Assembly: GCF_003002055.1 (NCBI RefSeq)
Contig: NZ_PVZF01000004.1
Coordinates: 124,001 to 188,000, forward strand
DNA from: Kineococcus rhizosphaerae
Lineage (GTDB): Bacteria; Actinomycetota; Actinomycetes; Actinomycetales; Kineococcaceae
Length of the DNA stretch: 64,000 bases
Reading direction: 5' to 3'
Below the pieces are notes generated by a model that made no database searches, was not told where the DNA came from, and saw only the letters and a program-made list of their open reading frames with translations. The translations under genes and the position numbers were made by a program. Positions 24,296-32,898 of the stretch are shown here, piece after piece (the first letter of the stretch is position 1; every line of letters begins with the position of its first letter).

Positions 24296-25237
24296 GTGTC
24301 GGCCCTGGACGGTGTGAGCGAGACCTTCGACCCCTCGGCGTGGGCGGAGGTGCCCGGTTTCGAGGACCTGCAGGACATCACGTACCACCGCAGCACGGTG
24401 GAGGGTGCGGCGCGCGGGACCGTCCGCATCGCCTTCGACCGGCCCGAGGTCCGCAACGCGTTCCGGCCCGGGACGGTCGACGAGCTGGCCCGCACCCTCG
24501 ACCACGCCCGCCGCACCCCCGACGTCGGCTGCGTCCTGCTGACGGGCAACGGCCCGAGCCCGAAGGACGGCGGGTGGGCGTTCTGCTCCGGCGGCGACCA
24601 GCGCATCCGCGGGCGCTCGGGGTACCAGTACGCCGACGGCGAGACGGCCGACACCGTCGACGAGCGCCGCACGAAGGCCGAGGGCGGGCGGCTGCACGTC
24701 CTGGAGGTGCAGCGGCTCATCCGGTTCATGCCGAAGGTCGTCATCGCCGTCGTCCCCGGCTGGGCCGCCGGCGGCGGGCACTCCCTGCACGTCGTCGCGG
24801 ACCTGACGCTGGCGAGCGCCGAGCACGCCCGGTTCAAGCAGACCGACGCCGACGTCGGCTCGTTCGACGCGGGCTACGGGTCGGCGTACCTGGCCCGGCA
24901 GGTGGGGCAGAAGTTCGCCCGCGAGATCTTCTTCCTGGGCCGGCCCTACACCGCCGAGCAGGCGCACGCGATGGGCATGGTCAACGCCGTCGTCCCGCAC
25001 GCCGAGCTGGAAACCGTTGCGCTGCAGTGGGCCGCGGAGATCAACGGCAAGTCTCCGACGGCGCAGCGGATGCTGAAGTTCGCGTTCAACGCCGTCGACG
25101 ACGGCATGGTCGGCCAGCAGGTGTTCGCCGGGGAGGCGACGCGGCTGGCGTACATGACCGACGAGGCCGTCGAGGGCCGCGACGCGTTCCTGGGCAAGCG
25201 GGAGCCGGACTGGTCGCCGTTCCCCTGGTACTTCTGA
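24296..25237 (+). CDS. menB: 1,4-Dihydroxy-2-naphthoyl-CoA synthase
   Basis: The 313-residue crotonase-superfamily enzyme has all the MenB marks: RNAFRPGTVDEL near residue 60, the oxyanion segment FCSGGDQRIRG near 100, VPGWAAGGGHSLHVVADLTLAS near 160, TDADVGSFDAGYGSAYLAR near 185 and the C-terminal EGRDAFLGKREPDWSPFPWY. It closes the second ring from o-succinylbenzoyl-CoA. Actinobacterial MenB proteins carry the N-terminal extension seen here. Start GTG 24296 fits a leaderless message; GTG 24314, six codons on, is an alternative. Confidence 0.95.
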   Translation: MSALDGVSETFDPSAWAEVPGFEDLQDITYHRSTVEGAARGTVRIAFDRPEVRNAFRPGTVDELARTLDHARRTPDVGCVLLTGNGPSPKDGGWAFCSGGDQRIRGRSGYQYADGETADTVDERRTKAEGGRLHVLEVQRLIRFMPKVVIAVVPGWAAGGGHSLHVVADLTLASAEHARFKQTDADVGSFDAGYGSAYLARQVGQKFAREIFFLGRPYTAEQAHAMGMVNAVVPHAELETVALQWAAEINGKSPTAQRMLKFAFNAVDDGMVGQQVFAGEATRLAYMTDEAVEGRDAFLGKREPDWSPFPWYF

Positions 25238-25250
25238 GGCGCCCGCGGGT

Positions 25251-26084
25251 TCAGAGCGGGGAGTAGACGACGAGCACCTGCTCCGGGGCCCCGGCGACCG
25301 TGAACGAGGCGTGCGACAGGGAGATGCGGCCCCGCACGGGGTGCCGCAGCTCCTTGGTGCCCGCCCCGGACCCGGCGATGTCGTAGCGGGGCCACCAGGC
25401 GTCGGCCTCGGCGCTGCCGGTGCGCAGCTCCCGTTCCAGCGCCGCGAAGGCGGCGTCCCCCCGGTGGCGGCCGGCGGCGGCGCGGACGCGGGCCAGCACC
25501 GACTGCGCGACGTCGATCCACTCCACGAGCACCTCGCGCGCGGCGGGGTCCAGGAACACCCAGCAGGCGAGGTTCGGCACCCGGCCGGTGCCGTCGGCCC
25601 GGTCGAGGAAGCCGGGGAAGAACTCCGCGGCGGCCGCGTTCCAGGCCAGGACGTCGGTCGTGCGGCCCGTGACGTAGCTGGGAGCGGGCCCCAGCAGGGC
25701 GGGCACGGCGGCCACCTCGGGGGCCAGCACCTCGGGAGCGGCCGGCGCGGTCCGGCCCCCGGCGAGGGTGAACAGGTGCTCGCGGGCCACCGGGTCCAGC
25801 CGCAGCGCCTCGGCGACCGCGGCGAGCACGTCGTCGGAGGGCTGCACGTCCCGGCCCTGCTCCAGGGACGCGTACCAGGTGGCGGAGATGCCGGCCAGGG
25901 TCGCGAGCTCCTCGCGGCGCAGCCCCGGGGTGCGGCGGCGGGCCGTGCGCGGCAGGCCCAGCGCCACAGGGTCGCTCCCCTCCCGGCGGGCGCGCAGGAA
26001 CGCGCCCAGCTCGCGGCGGGAGGCGCGCCGGTCGGCGGAGGCGCTGGTCGGGGCGCTGGTGGGGGTGCTCATCGGCTCGCTCAT
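25251..26084 (-). CDS. XRE-type regulator with MmyB-like ligand-binding domain
   Basis: The 277-residue protein has an N-terminal helix-turn-helix (GLRREELATLAGISATWYASLEQGRDVQPSDDVLAAVAEAL, about 53-95) and a C-terminal MmyB-like sensor domain that includes DVLAWNAAAAEFF and ends in LSHASFTVAGAPEQVLVVYSPL. In this large actinobacterial family the regulator usually sits beside, and controls, one oxidoreductase gene. Here a zinc-type dehydrogenase gene starts 68 bases away on the opposite strand. ATG 26084 is used; the low-complexity N-terminus leaves some doubt. Confidence 0.9.
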   Translation of the reverse strand: MSEPMSTPTSAPTSASADRRASRRELGAFLRARREGSDPVALGLPRTARRRTPGLRREELATLAGISATWYASLEQGRDVQPSDDVLAAVAEALRLDPVAREHLFTLAGGRTAPAAPEVLAPEVAAVPALLGPAPSYVTGRTTDVLAWNAAAAEFFPGFLDRADGTGRVPNLACWVFLDPAAREVLVEWIDVAQSVLARVRAAAGRHRGDAAFAALERELRTGSAEADAWWPRYDIAGSGAGTKELRHPVRGRISLSHASFTVAGAPEQVLVVYSPL

Positions 26085-26152
26085 CCTGGTGCTCGCAGTG
26101 CCTGCGTCGAGCGGCTCTGGATGCGCTCGCCGGATCGCCGTGGACTGGGCCC

Positions 26153-27229
26153 GTGAAGGCCTGGCAGATGTTCTCACCCGACGACGGGCTGCGGCTCGTC
26201 GAAGTCCCCGACCCCTCGGAGGCGCCCGTGCGCGGCGGCGGCGTCGTCCTCGACGTCCTCGCCGCGCACGTCCCCGCCTACACCGACGTCCTCGTGGCCG
26301 GTGGCCGCGGCGGGTTCCCGACCCCGATCGTCCTGGGCCCCGGCGGGATCGGCCGGGTGCGGGCCGTGGCCGACGACGTGTTCGGGGTCCGCCCCGGCGA
26401 CGTCGTCGTCGTGGACGGCCTGTTCCGCACCGGCCGCGCCGAGGACCCCGAGGAGGCCATCCTCGGCTGGACGGGCCTCGGCGGGGACCGGCCCACACCC
26501 ACGACGGACCGCGTCCGGGACGTGTGGCGCGACGGGACGTTCGCCCAGCGGGCCGTCCTGCCCGAGCGCTGCCTCGTGGCGCTGCCGGGCGCGGCCGGCC
26601 ACGACCCGGTCCGGCTGGCCTTCCTGCCGTGGCTGGCCATCGCGGGCGAGGCCGTCGAGCGCGGCGGGGTCGCGGCCGGGCAGTCGGTCGCGGTCGTCGG
26701 GGCGACGGGGTCGCTGGGGACCGCGGCCCTGCTCGTGGCCCTGTCGCGCGGGGCGGGCACGGTCGTCGCCGCCGGTCGCGACCGCGCGGTCCTGGCCGAG
26801 CTCGCGGCGCTGGACCCGCGGGTGCGCACGGTCGCCCTCACCGGGTCGCGGGAGGTCGACGGCCCGGCCCTGCGCGCGGCCGCCGGTCCCGTGGACGTCG
26901 TGGTGGACGCCCTCGGCGCGGTCCCGCACGCCGAGGCGACCATGAGCGGGTACGACGCCGTGCGCACCGACGGCACGTGGGTCCTCGTCGGCGGCGTGCG
27001 CCAGGACCTGCCGATCCCCTACGGGCAGTTCATGCACCGCCGGCTCACGCTGCGCGGGTCGTGGATGGCGCGGCCGGCCACGACGACGGCCCTGTGGCGC
27101 TCGATCCGCGCCGGGGTGCTGGACCTGTCCGGGCTGCGTCCGCAGGTCGTCGACCTGGCCGACCCCGGCGCCGCCCTGCGGGTGGCCGCCGCGACCGGGG
27201 GCCCGAGCTACGCGGTCCTCGTGCCCTGA
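26153..27229 (+). CDS. Medium-chain dehydrogenase/reductase (zinc-binding alcohol dehydrogenase / quinone oxidoreductase family)
   Basis: The 358-residue protein has the MDR layout: an N-terminal GroES-like part (AAHVPAYTDVLVAGGRGG, then GPGGIGRVRAVADDVFGVRPGDVVVVD) and a Rossmann domain with VAVVGATGSLGTAALLVAL near residue 180. The catalytic-zinc cysteine of true alcohol dehydrogenases is not obvious at the usual N-terminal site, so a zinc-free reductase is likely. The start is GTG 26153. The divergent MmyB-like regulator is the probable controller. The last 22 bases overlap the converging GGDEF-EAL gene. Confidence 0.82.
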   Translation: MKAWQMFSPDDGLRLVEVPDPSEAPVRGGGVVLDVLAAHVPAYTDVLVAGGRGGFPTPIVLGPGGIGRVRAVADDVFGVRPGDVVVVDGLFRTGRAEDPEEAILGWTGLGGDRPTPTTDRVRDVWRDGTFAQRAVLPERCLVALPGAAGHDPVRLAFLPWLAIAGEAVERGGVAAGQSVAVVGATGSLGTAALLVALSRGAGTVVAAGRDRAVLAELAALDPRVRTVALTGSREVDGPALRAAAGPVDVVVDALGAVPHAEATMSGYDAVRTDGTWVLVGGVRQDLPIPYGQFMHRRLTLRGSWMARPATTTALWRSIRAGVLDLSGLRPQVVDLADPGAALRVAAATGGPSYAVLVP

Positions 27230-28713
27230 GCAGTCCCCTGAGCGGTCCCCCGAGCGGCGTCCTGAGCCGTGCCCCGGGCGGTGAGCTCGGCCCGCAGCCG
27301 CCGCAGGTCGGCGACCGCCGCCTCGAGCGGCTGGGGCCGGGCGTGCAGGTACCCCTGCTGCGTGGGGGCGCCCATGCGCTGCAGGAGGTCCGCCTGGCCC
27401 TGCGTGTCGACGCCCTCGACGACCAGGCCGAGGCCGACGGTCGCCGCGAGGAGCACGAGTCCCTCCACGAGGGCCCGGGTGCGGGGGTCGGTCTCGATCT
27501 CCCGGACGTAGGACCGGTCGACCTTGAACGCCGAGAAGGGCCGCCGGCGCAGGTAGGCGAGCGTGGCGTACCCGGTGCCGAAGTCGTCGACCGTCAGGTG
27601 CCCGCCGGCCGCGACGAGGGCGTCGAGGGCCTGCGCGGTGGCGTCGTCCTCGGCGACCAGGACGCTCTCGGTCATCTCCAGCACGAGCCTGCCGTCGCCC
27701 AGCCCCGCCACGGCCCGTGCGACCGCGGGCGCCAGGCGCGGGTCCTGCAGCTGGGGAGCCGAGACGTTGACGGCGAGCACGAGGGGGTGGCCGGCGGCGG
27801 CGCGCAGGGCGGGCAGGTCCGCGACGGCCCCCTCGAGGACCAGCAGCCCCAGGTCGCTCACCAGGCCGTGGCGCTCGGCGAGCGGAACGAACTCCTCGGG
27901 CCCGACCAGCCGCCCGTCGCGGTGCCAGCGCACCAGGCACTCCACCCCCGTCACGGCGAGGGACTCCACGTCGACGGTCGGCTGGTAGTGCCGTTCCAGG
28001 TGGTTGCCGGGCGTCGGCGCGCACACGGCGGCGCGCAGCGCCTCGACGGTCCTGCGGGTCCGCTCCCCGCGCAGGTCCTCGGCCTCGTCCCAGACCCGCA
28101 CGCACGCACCCCCGGCCGCCTTGGCCCGGGCCAGGGCCGCTTCGGCGGCGCGCAGCAGGTCGGCGCCGGCCGCGCGCGAGTGCGCGACCCCGATCGCGGC
28201 CCGCACCTGCACGCGCGCGCCGGCGACCTCGTGGGGTTCGGCCAGCACCGCGAGCAACCGGACCGCGACGTCGACGGCGGCGTCGGGGTCGGTCAGCAGG
28301 ACGGCGAACTCGTCACCCCCGAGCCGGGCCAGCTCGTCGGCGCCCCGCACGGCCCTGCGCAGCCGGCGGGCGACCTCGACCAGGACCGCGTCCCCCGCGG
28401 CCCGGCCGTGCGTGCCGTTGACGGTGCGGAAGCCGAGCAGGTCCACGTGCAGCAGCGCGACCGGGGGCCCGGAGCGGGCGGCGGCGACGACCGCGGCGAA
28501 CGCGACCCCGCGGGGCAGCCCCGTGACCGGGTCGACCTCCACCGAGCGCCGGTCCTGCTCCAGGGCCGTCAGCCGGGCCCGGACCGCGGCCAGCGCGCAC
28601 CGCGTGCTGACGGTGCGCCGCCACAGGCTCCCGGCCACCACGACGGCCCCGGCCGCCACGACGACGGCCGTTCCCGCGACGACGGGGGCGAGCGAGGGGT
28701 CCAGCACCTGCAC
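27208..28713 (-). CDS. Membrane-anchored GGDEF-EAL protein with degenerate GGDEF features
   Basis: The 501-residue protein has one N-terminal membrane helix (about 10-30), a GGDEF domain (about 55-215) and an EAL domain (about 235-475). LGGDEFAVLL is present, but the upstream metal/substrate block reads HVDLLGFRTVNGTHGRAAGD in place of the usual DxDxFKxxNDxxGHxxGD, losing the second aspartate, the ND pair and GH. The EAL domain has ECLVR (ExLxR kept), NVSAPQL, EMTESVL, DDFGTGYATLAYL, FKVDRS and VEGVD (EGVE expected). Cyclase activity is doubtful, phosphodiesterase activity possible. C-terminal GTAQ repeats come from tandem DNA repeats. It lies 60 bases downstream of a second GGDEF-EAL gene. 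Confidence 0.85.
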   Translation of the reverse strand: MQVLDPSLAPVVAGTAVVVAAGAVVVAGSLWRRTVSTRCALAAVRARLTALEQDRRSVEVDPVTGLPRGVAFAAVVAAARSGPPVALLHVDLLGFRTVNGTHGRAAGDAVLVEVARRLRRAVRGADELARLGGDEFAVLLTDPDAAVDVAVRLLAVLAEPHEVAGARVQVRAAIGVAHSRAAGADLLRAAEAALARAKAAGGACVRVWDEAEDLRGERTRRTVEALRAAVCAPTPGNHLERHYQPTVDVESLAVTGVECLVRWHRDGRLVGPEEFVPLAERHGLVSDLGLLVLEGAVADLPALRAAAGHPLVLAVNVSAPQLQDPRLAPAVARAVAGLGDGRLVLEMTESVLVAEDDATAQALDALVAAGGHLTVDDFGTGYATLAYLRRRPFSAFKVDRSYVREIETDPRTRALVEGLVLLAATVGLGLVVEGVDTQGQADLLQRMGAPTQQGYLHARPQPLEAAVADLRRLRAELTARGTAQDAARGTAQGTAQGTRTA

Positions 28714-28773
28714 GTCCCTCCTGCCGGGTGGGTCCTGCGATCCTGCGGCAGACGCCGCCGGAGCGCCAGGGGG

Positions 28774-31173
28774 TCAGGCGCTGAGCTGCGGGGTGACGGG
28801 GGCGTCGAGGACGTCGGCGATCTCGTCGACGGCCAGCGGCCGGCAGTACAGGTGCCCCTGGGCGAGCTGGCAGCCCATCTCCCGCAGGATCCGGGCCTGC
28901 TCGACGTGCTCGACGCCTTCGGCGACGATCGTCAGGCCCAGGGCCTGCCCCATCTTGACCATGCCCTCGACCAGGGCGCGGGCCGTGGGTTCGGTCGCGA
29001 TGTCCCGCACGAAGCTGCGGTCGATCTTGAACGACGAGAACGGCCGGTGCCGCAGGTACCCCAGCGAGGAGAACCCCGTCCCGAAGTCGTCGATGGTCAG
29101 CTGCGCGCCCGTCTCGGCCAGGTCGCGCAGGCGGTCGACGGTGTCGTCGTCGATCATCACCGACTCGGTCATCTCCAGGTGCAGCCGGCAGCCGCTGGCG
29201 GCGGTCTGGCGCACCGCGGCCGCGACCCGCTCGGTGAAGTCGGGGTGGCGCAGCTGCACGGGCGAGACGTTGACCATCAGGTCCAGCCGGCGTCCCGCGT
29301 GCTCCTGGATCTGCGAGGCGTCGCGCGCGACCTGGCGCAGCACGGAGTCCCCGATGCCGATGACGGTCCCCGAGCGCTCGGCCAGGCCGATGAACTCGTC
29401 GGGACCGACGAGGGGTTCGACGGCACCGCCGCGGTCGCGGCGCCAGCGGACCAGCGCCTCCAGGCCCACGATGGGTGCGCCCACGGCCCCCGGTTCGGCC
29501 GACTGCAGGTCCACGATCGGCTGGTAGTGCACGACGAACGCCTCGGCGGGCGCCTGCTGGAGGTCCTCGATGACCTGCAGCCGGGCGATCTCCTCCTCCA
29601 GCAGCTCGGGGCGGAACTCGACCCAGCGGTTCTTGCCCGTGGCCTTGGCGCGGTACATCGCGGTGTCGGCGTTGCGCAGCAGCGTCCCCACGTCGTCGCC
29701 GGGGCGGGCGCGGGACAACCCGATGGACCCCTGCACGCGCAGCACGTGACCGCGCATGCGGACCTCGACCCGCAGGGCCACCAGGACCCGGCGGCACAGC
29801 CCCTCGACGTCCAGGCACTCCGGCAGCAGCACCGCGAACTCGTCGCCGCCCAGGCGGGCCACGGTGCTGCCCCCGCGCAGGGTGTCGCGCAACCGCGACC
29901 CGACCAGGCGCAGCAGTTCGTCACCGGCCTCGTGCCCGAACCGGTCGTTGACGCCCTTGAAGCCGTCGAGGTCGAGGTAGAGGACGACGAGCCGGTCGAG
30001 CCGGCCCGCCTCGCGGGCCCGCTCCAGCTCGGCGGCGAGCCGCTCGGAGAACTGCAGGCGGTTCGGCAGGCCCGTCACGACGTCGCGGCGGGCCAGGCCG
30101 TGCATCTCCTCGCTGGCGCTGACGCGGAAGAACGCGGCCTCGCCCACCGAGGCCAGCGCCTCCAGGGCCTTCTCGTCCGAGGCCCGCTGGGCGGGGTCGC
30201 GGCGCCGCGGGGCGGTGATGTGCAGGACGACGCCGTCACCGGCCACGACCGGCACGCCGATCTCGCCCTCGCCCGGCCCCACGGAGCGGACCATCGCGGC
30301 GGGGGTCCCCGCCACCATCCGCGCGTGCTTCTGCAGCGCGCGGGCCAGGTCGGCGCGCCGGCCCTGGGTGTGCAGCGCGGTGGCCGCCTCGAACAGGGCC
30401 TCGCTGCGCCGGGCCACGTCGCGGGTCTGGCGCATGGCGCGCGTGGCGACCATCGTCACGACCATCGGGATGACGAGCAGCAGCGCCGCCCACGGCGTGA
30501 CCTTGTAGTAGACGAGGCCCCCGAGGTAGCCGAGCCCGCCGACGGCGACGCTGGTCCCCATCGCGAGCCACGCGCCGGTGTGCAGCAGCTCGGCCTTGAT
30601 GGAGGTGCGTTCCTGCACGGCCACCGACACGGCCGAGACGGCCACGTCGACGACGAAGACCGCGGCGACGGCGGCGGCGACGGCGAGGAGTTCGCGCGCG
30701 TCCATGTCCAGCGGGATGGCGCGCCAGTCCTCTTGCGCGTTGGGCCCGGGTGTCCCCAGGACCGTCAGGACCGCGATCGCGATCGGCAGGAAGAGCACCC
30801 CGATGCTCGCGTTGTAGACGCGGCTCACCCAGCTCTTGCGCTGCAGCAGGTTGGTGGGGACCACGCACAGGCACCACGCGAGGGCGGCGACCTCGGGGCG
30901 CTTGAAGCAGAGCAGGAAGATCAGGACGCCGACGTCGAACTGGACCTCGATGCCCGCGTGCTTGGTGTTGATCTGGAACGGGAACCGCGTCAGCAGCTGC
31001 ATGAGCGGGAAGCCGAGGACGAGGCAGAGCGCGAGGTCGCGCCACTGCCCCGGCTGGCCGGTGCGTGCGAAGAGCACGGCGGACACCACGACGGTCGCGA
31101 GGGCGGCGACGGTGACGACCCCGTCGTACACGACGCTCGCCACCGGCCGGCGCTCCCGCACGGCTCCGCTCAT
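28774..31173 (-). CDS. Multi-pass membrane GGDEF-EAL protein (c-di-GMP turnover)
   Basis: The 799-residue protein has about eight N-terminal membrane segments (residues 10-260), a GAF-like or linker region (about 270-360), then GGDEF (about 365-520) with intact LDLDGFKGVNDRFGHEAGD and ARLGGDEFAVLLPE, and EAL (about 545-790) with GLEALVRW, NVSPVQL, EMTESVM, DDFGTGFSSLGYL, FKIDRSFV and AEGVE. Both halves keep the catalytic residues, so it could make or break c-di-GMP. ATG 31173 is chosen because GGGGGAGG stands just upstream; two earlier in-frame starts lack this. It is followed by a second, partly degenerate GGDEF-EAL gene. Confidence 0.92.
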   Translation of the reverse strand: MSGAVRERRPVASVVYDGVVTVAALATVVVSAVLFARTGQPGQWRDLALCLVLGFPLMQLLTRFPFQINTKHAGIEVQFDVGVLIFLLCFKRPEVAALAWCLCVVPTNLLQRKSWVSRVYNASIGVLFLPIAIAVLTVLGTPGPNAQEDWRAIPLDMDARELLAVAAAVAAVFVVDVAVSAVSVAVQERTSIKAELLHTGAWLAMGTSVAVGGLGYLGGLVYYKVTPWAALLLVIPMVVTMVATRAMRQTRDVARRSEALFEAATALHTQGRRADLARALQKHARMVAGTPAAMVRSVGPGEGEIGVPVVAGDGVVLHITAPRRRDPAQRASDEKALEALASVGEAAFFRVSASEEMHGLARRDVVTGLPNRLQFSERLAAELERAREAGRLDRLVVLYLDLDGFKGVNDRFGHEAGDELLRLVGSRLRDTLRGGSTVARLGGDEFAVLLPECLDVEGLCRRVLVALRVEVRMRGHVLRVQGSIGLSRARPGDDVGTLLRNADTAMYRAKATGKNRWVEFRPELLEEEIARLQVIEDLQQAPAEAFVVHYQPIVDLQSAEPGAVGAPIVGLEALVRWRRDRGGAVEPLVGPDEFIGLAERSGTVIGIGDSVLRQVARDASQIQEHAGRRLDLMVNVSPVQLRHPDFTERVAAAVRQTAASGCRLHLEMTESVMIDDDTVDRLRDLAETGAQLTIDDFGTGFSSLGYLRHRPFSSFKIDRSFVRDIATEPTARALVEGMVKMGQALGLTIVAEGVEHVEQARILREMGCQLAQGHLYCRPLAVDEIADVLDAPVTPQLSA

Positions 31174-31336
31174 CGCCACCTCCCCCGACGTCGCCAGAAC
31201 GTGGCTCATCCTGACACTGAGAAACCGTGCGGTCACGCTCGATCGAAGATCAGCGAACTGCCTCTACCCGATCGGAGCAACCCGGAGCCGCACTGACCTG
31301 CAAGGTCTCACTCACAGCGAGATAGAACAACTGACC

Positions 31337-31378
31337 GTTGATTCTAGAACATTCAACCGCCTGACCTACCCTGCCCCC
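31337..31378 (+). promoter_or_regulatory. menE promoter with candidate operator (leaderless)
   Basis: TACCCT at 31367-31372 is six bases ahead of the menE GTG (31379). Upstream, GTTGA (31337-31341) and TCAAC (31353-31357) form an inverted repeat around the palindrome TTCTAGAA (31342-31349), where the -35 would lie. The surrounding 205-base divergent region is noticeably richer in A/T than the genes. Confidence 0.45.
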
Positions 31379-32551
31379 GTGCGCCCCCTGCTCCCCCTGG
31401 CCGTGCCCGCCGGCGACGCCGTCCTGGGCCTGCTGCCCACCCTGGCCCGCGCGCTGGACGGCGACCTGCCCCACGCCCTGCTGCCCCACGCCGACCGGGA
31501 CGCGCCCCCGGCCACGCTGGCCCCGGGCACCGCCCTGACCCCGGCCGAGGACGACCCCGACGACCCCACCGCCGTCGTCGTCGCCACCTCCGGCTCCACC
31601 GGCACCCCCAAGGGCGCGCTGCTGCCCGCGGGCGCGCTGCGCGCCTCGGCCGCCGCGACCGCCGCCCGGCTGGCCCCCGGCCCCGGCGCCCAGCAGTGGG
31701 TCCTGGCCCTGCCCGCCCACCACGTCGCCGGACTGCAGGTGCTGCTGCGCTCGGTGCGGGCCGGGACCGAACCCGTCGTCCTGCCCGCCGGGCCCTTCGG
31801 CGCCGACGCCTTCGTCGCCGCGCTGGAGCGGACCACCGGCGCGCAGCTCCTGACCTCCCTCGTGCCCACCCAGCTCGTCCGGCTGCTCGACGCCGGCCCC
31901 GCCGCGCTGCAGGCCCTGCGCCGGTTCGCGGCCGTCCTCGTCGGCTCGGCCGCCACCCCCGCCCCCCTGCTCGAGCGCGCCCGCGCCGCGGGCGTGCGCG
32001 TCGTGACCACCTACGGCTCCAGCGAGACCTGCGGGGGCTGCGTCTACGACGGCGTGCCCCTCGACGGCGTCGAGGCGGACCTGGACGCCGACGGCCGCCT
32101 CGTCCTCGCCGGCCCCGTCGTGGCCCGCGGCTACCGCGGGATGCCCGGCCACCCCGCCTTCGCGGACGGGCGGTTCCGCACCGACGACACCGCCGTCCTG
32201 ACCGGCGGCCGCGTCCGCGTCCTCGGTCGCGTCGACGACCTCGTCACCACCGGCGGCCTGAAGGTCGCCCCCGCCCTCGTCGAGGACGCCCTGGCGGGCA
32301 CCCCGGGCGTCGGCGAGGTCGTCGTCGTCGGCGTCCCCGACCCCGAGTGGGGCCAGCGCCTCGTCGCCTGCGTGGTGCCCGCCGGGACCCCGCCCACCCT
32401 GCAGGAGGTCCGCGAGCGCGTCGGGACCGCCGTGGCCCGCCACGCCGCCCCGCGCCAGCTGCTGCTGCTGGACGCCCTGCCGCTGCGCGGCCCCGGCAAA
32501 CCCGACCGCACGCGGTTGCGCGAACTGGCCCTGGGCCGGGCCCCGGGCTGA
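31379..32551 (+). CDS. menE: o-Succinylbenzoate-CoA ligase
   Basis: The 390-residue adenylate-forming enzyme has the ATP-binding loop VVATSGSTGTPKGAL (about 67-81), LPAHHVAGLQVLL, TYGSSETCGGCVYDG near residue 215, RFRTDDTAVL with GRVDDLVTTGGLKVAP (hinge) near 285, and the C-terminal lysine in GKPDRTRL. It is short, as actinobacterial MenE proteins are, because the N-terminal part is reduced. It activates o-succinylbenzoate for MenB. The start GTG 31379 fits the leaderless promoter; upstream in-frame sequence is the intergenic region. Confidence 0.92.
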   Translation: MRPLLPLAVPAGDAVLGLLPTLARALDGDLPHALLPHADRDAPPATLAPGTALTPAEDDPDDPTAVVVATSGSTGTPKGALLPAGALRASAAATAARLAPGPGAQQWVLALPAHHVAGLQVLLRSVRAGTEPVVLPAGPFGADAFVAALERTTGAQLLTSLVPTQLVRLLDAGPAALQALRRFAAVLVGSAATPAPLLERARAAGVRVVTTYGSSETCGGCVYDGVPLDGVEADLDADGRLVLAGPVVARGYRGMPGHPAFADGRFRTDDTAVLTGGRVRVLGRVDDLVTTGGLKVAPALVEDALAGTPGVGEVVVVGVPDPEWGQRLVACVVPAGTPPTLQEVRERVGTAVARHAAPRQLLLLDALPLRGPGKPDRTRLRELALGRAPG

Positions 32552-32593
32552 GCCCGCGGTGGGGCGTGCGCCCCTCCGGTGACAGACTGGGGC

Positions 32594-32854
32594 ATGGTCA
32601 GAATCCTGCCGACGCTGCTGGTCCTGGCCCTCACGGTGTGGTGCCTGGTCAGCCTGGTGCAGGCCCCCGAGGGGTCGGTGCGCAACCTGCCGAGGTGGGC
32701 CTGGATCCTGCTCGTCCTCTTCTTCCCCCTCGCCGGTGGCATCGCCTACGTCCTGGCCGGCCGCCCCGTCGAGGGGTACGGACCCGGCCCCCGTCGCCCG
32801 CGCCAGGCCCCCCGCGGCCCGGACGACGACGAGGAGTTCCTGCGAGGACTGTGA
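32594..32854 (+). CDS. Small membrane protein with phospholipase D N-terminal (PLDc_N) type segment
   Basis: The 86-residue protein has two membrane helices, VRILPTLLVLALTVWCLVSLV and RWAWILLVLFFPLAGGIAYVLAGRP, with the W-x-x-x-x-x-FFPLAGGIAYxxxGRP pattern of the PLDc_N family, and an acidic C-terminal tail (DDDEEFLRGL). Function unknown; the family is often found near menaquinone and cytochrome c genes in actinobacteria, as here between menE and menA. ATG 32594 is preferred; GTG 32579 adds five residues. Confidence 0.75.
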   Translation: MVRILPTLLVLALTVWCLVSLVQAPEGSVRNLPRWAWILLVLFFPLAGGIAYVLAGRPVEGYGPGPRRPRQAPRGPDDDEEFLRGL

Positions 32855-32898
32855 CCCCGTGACGCGGCGCGCAGGAGAGCTTGGGAGGATCGACCCTC

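Noticed and set aside
25768-31296. Very long rightward open frame (about 1,840 codons) over the XRE, dehydrogenase and GGDEF-EAL genes
   Set aside because: It is a stop-free shadow frame produced by high G+C; translation is Arg/Pro/Gly-rich with no domain, and well-supported genes occupy the same DNA.
31337-31357. LexA/SOS box upstream of menE
   Set aside because: GAACATTC there lacks the second GTTC half of the actinobacterial SOS box; better described as an unassigned inverted repeat.
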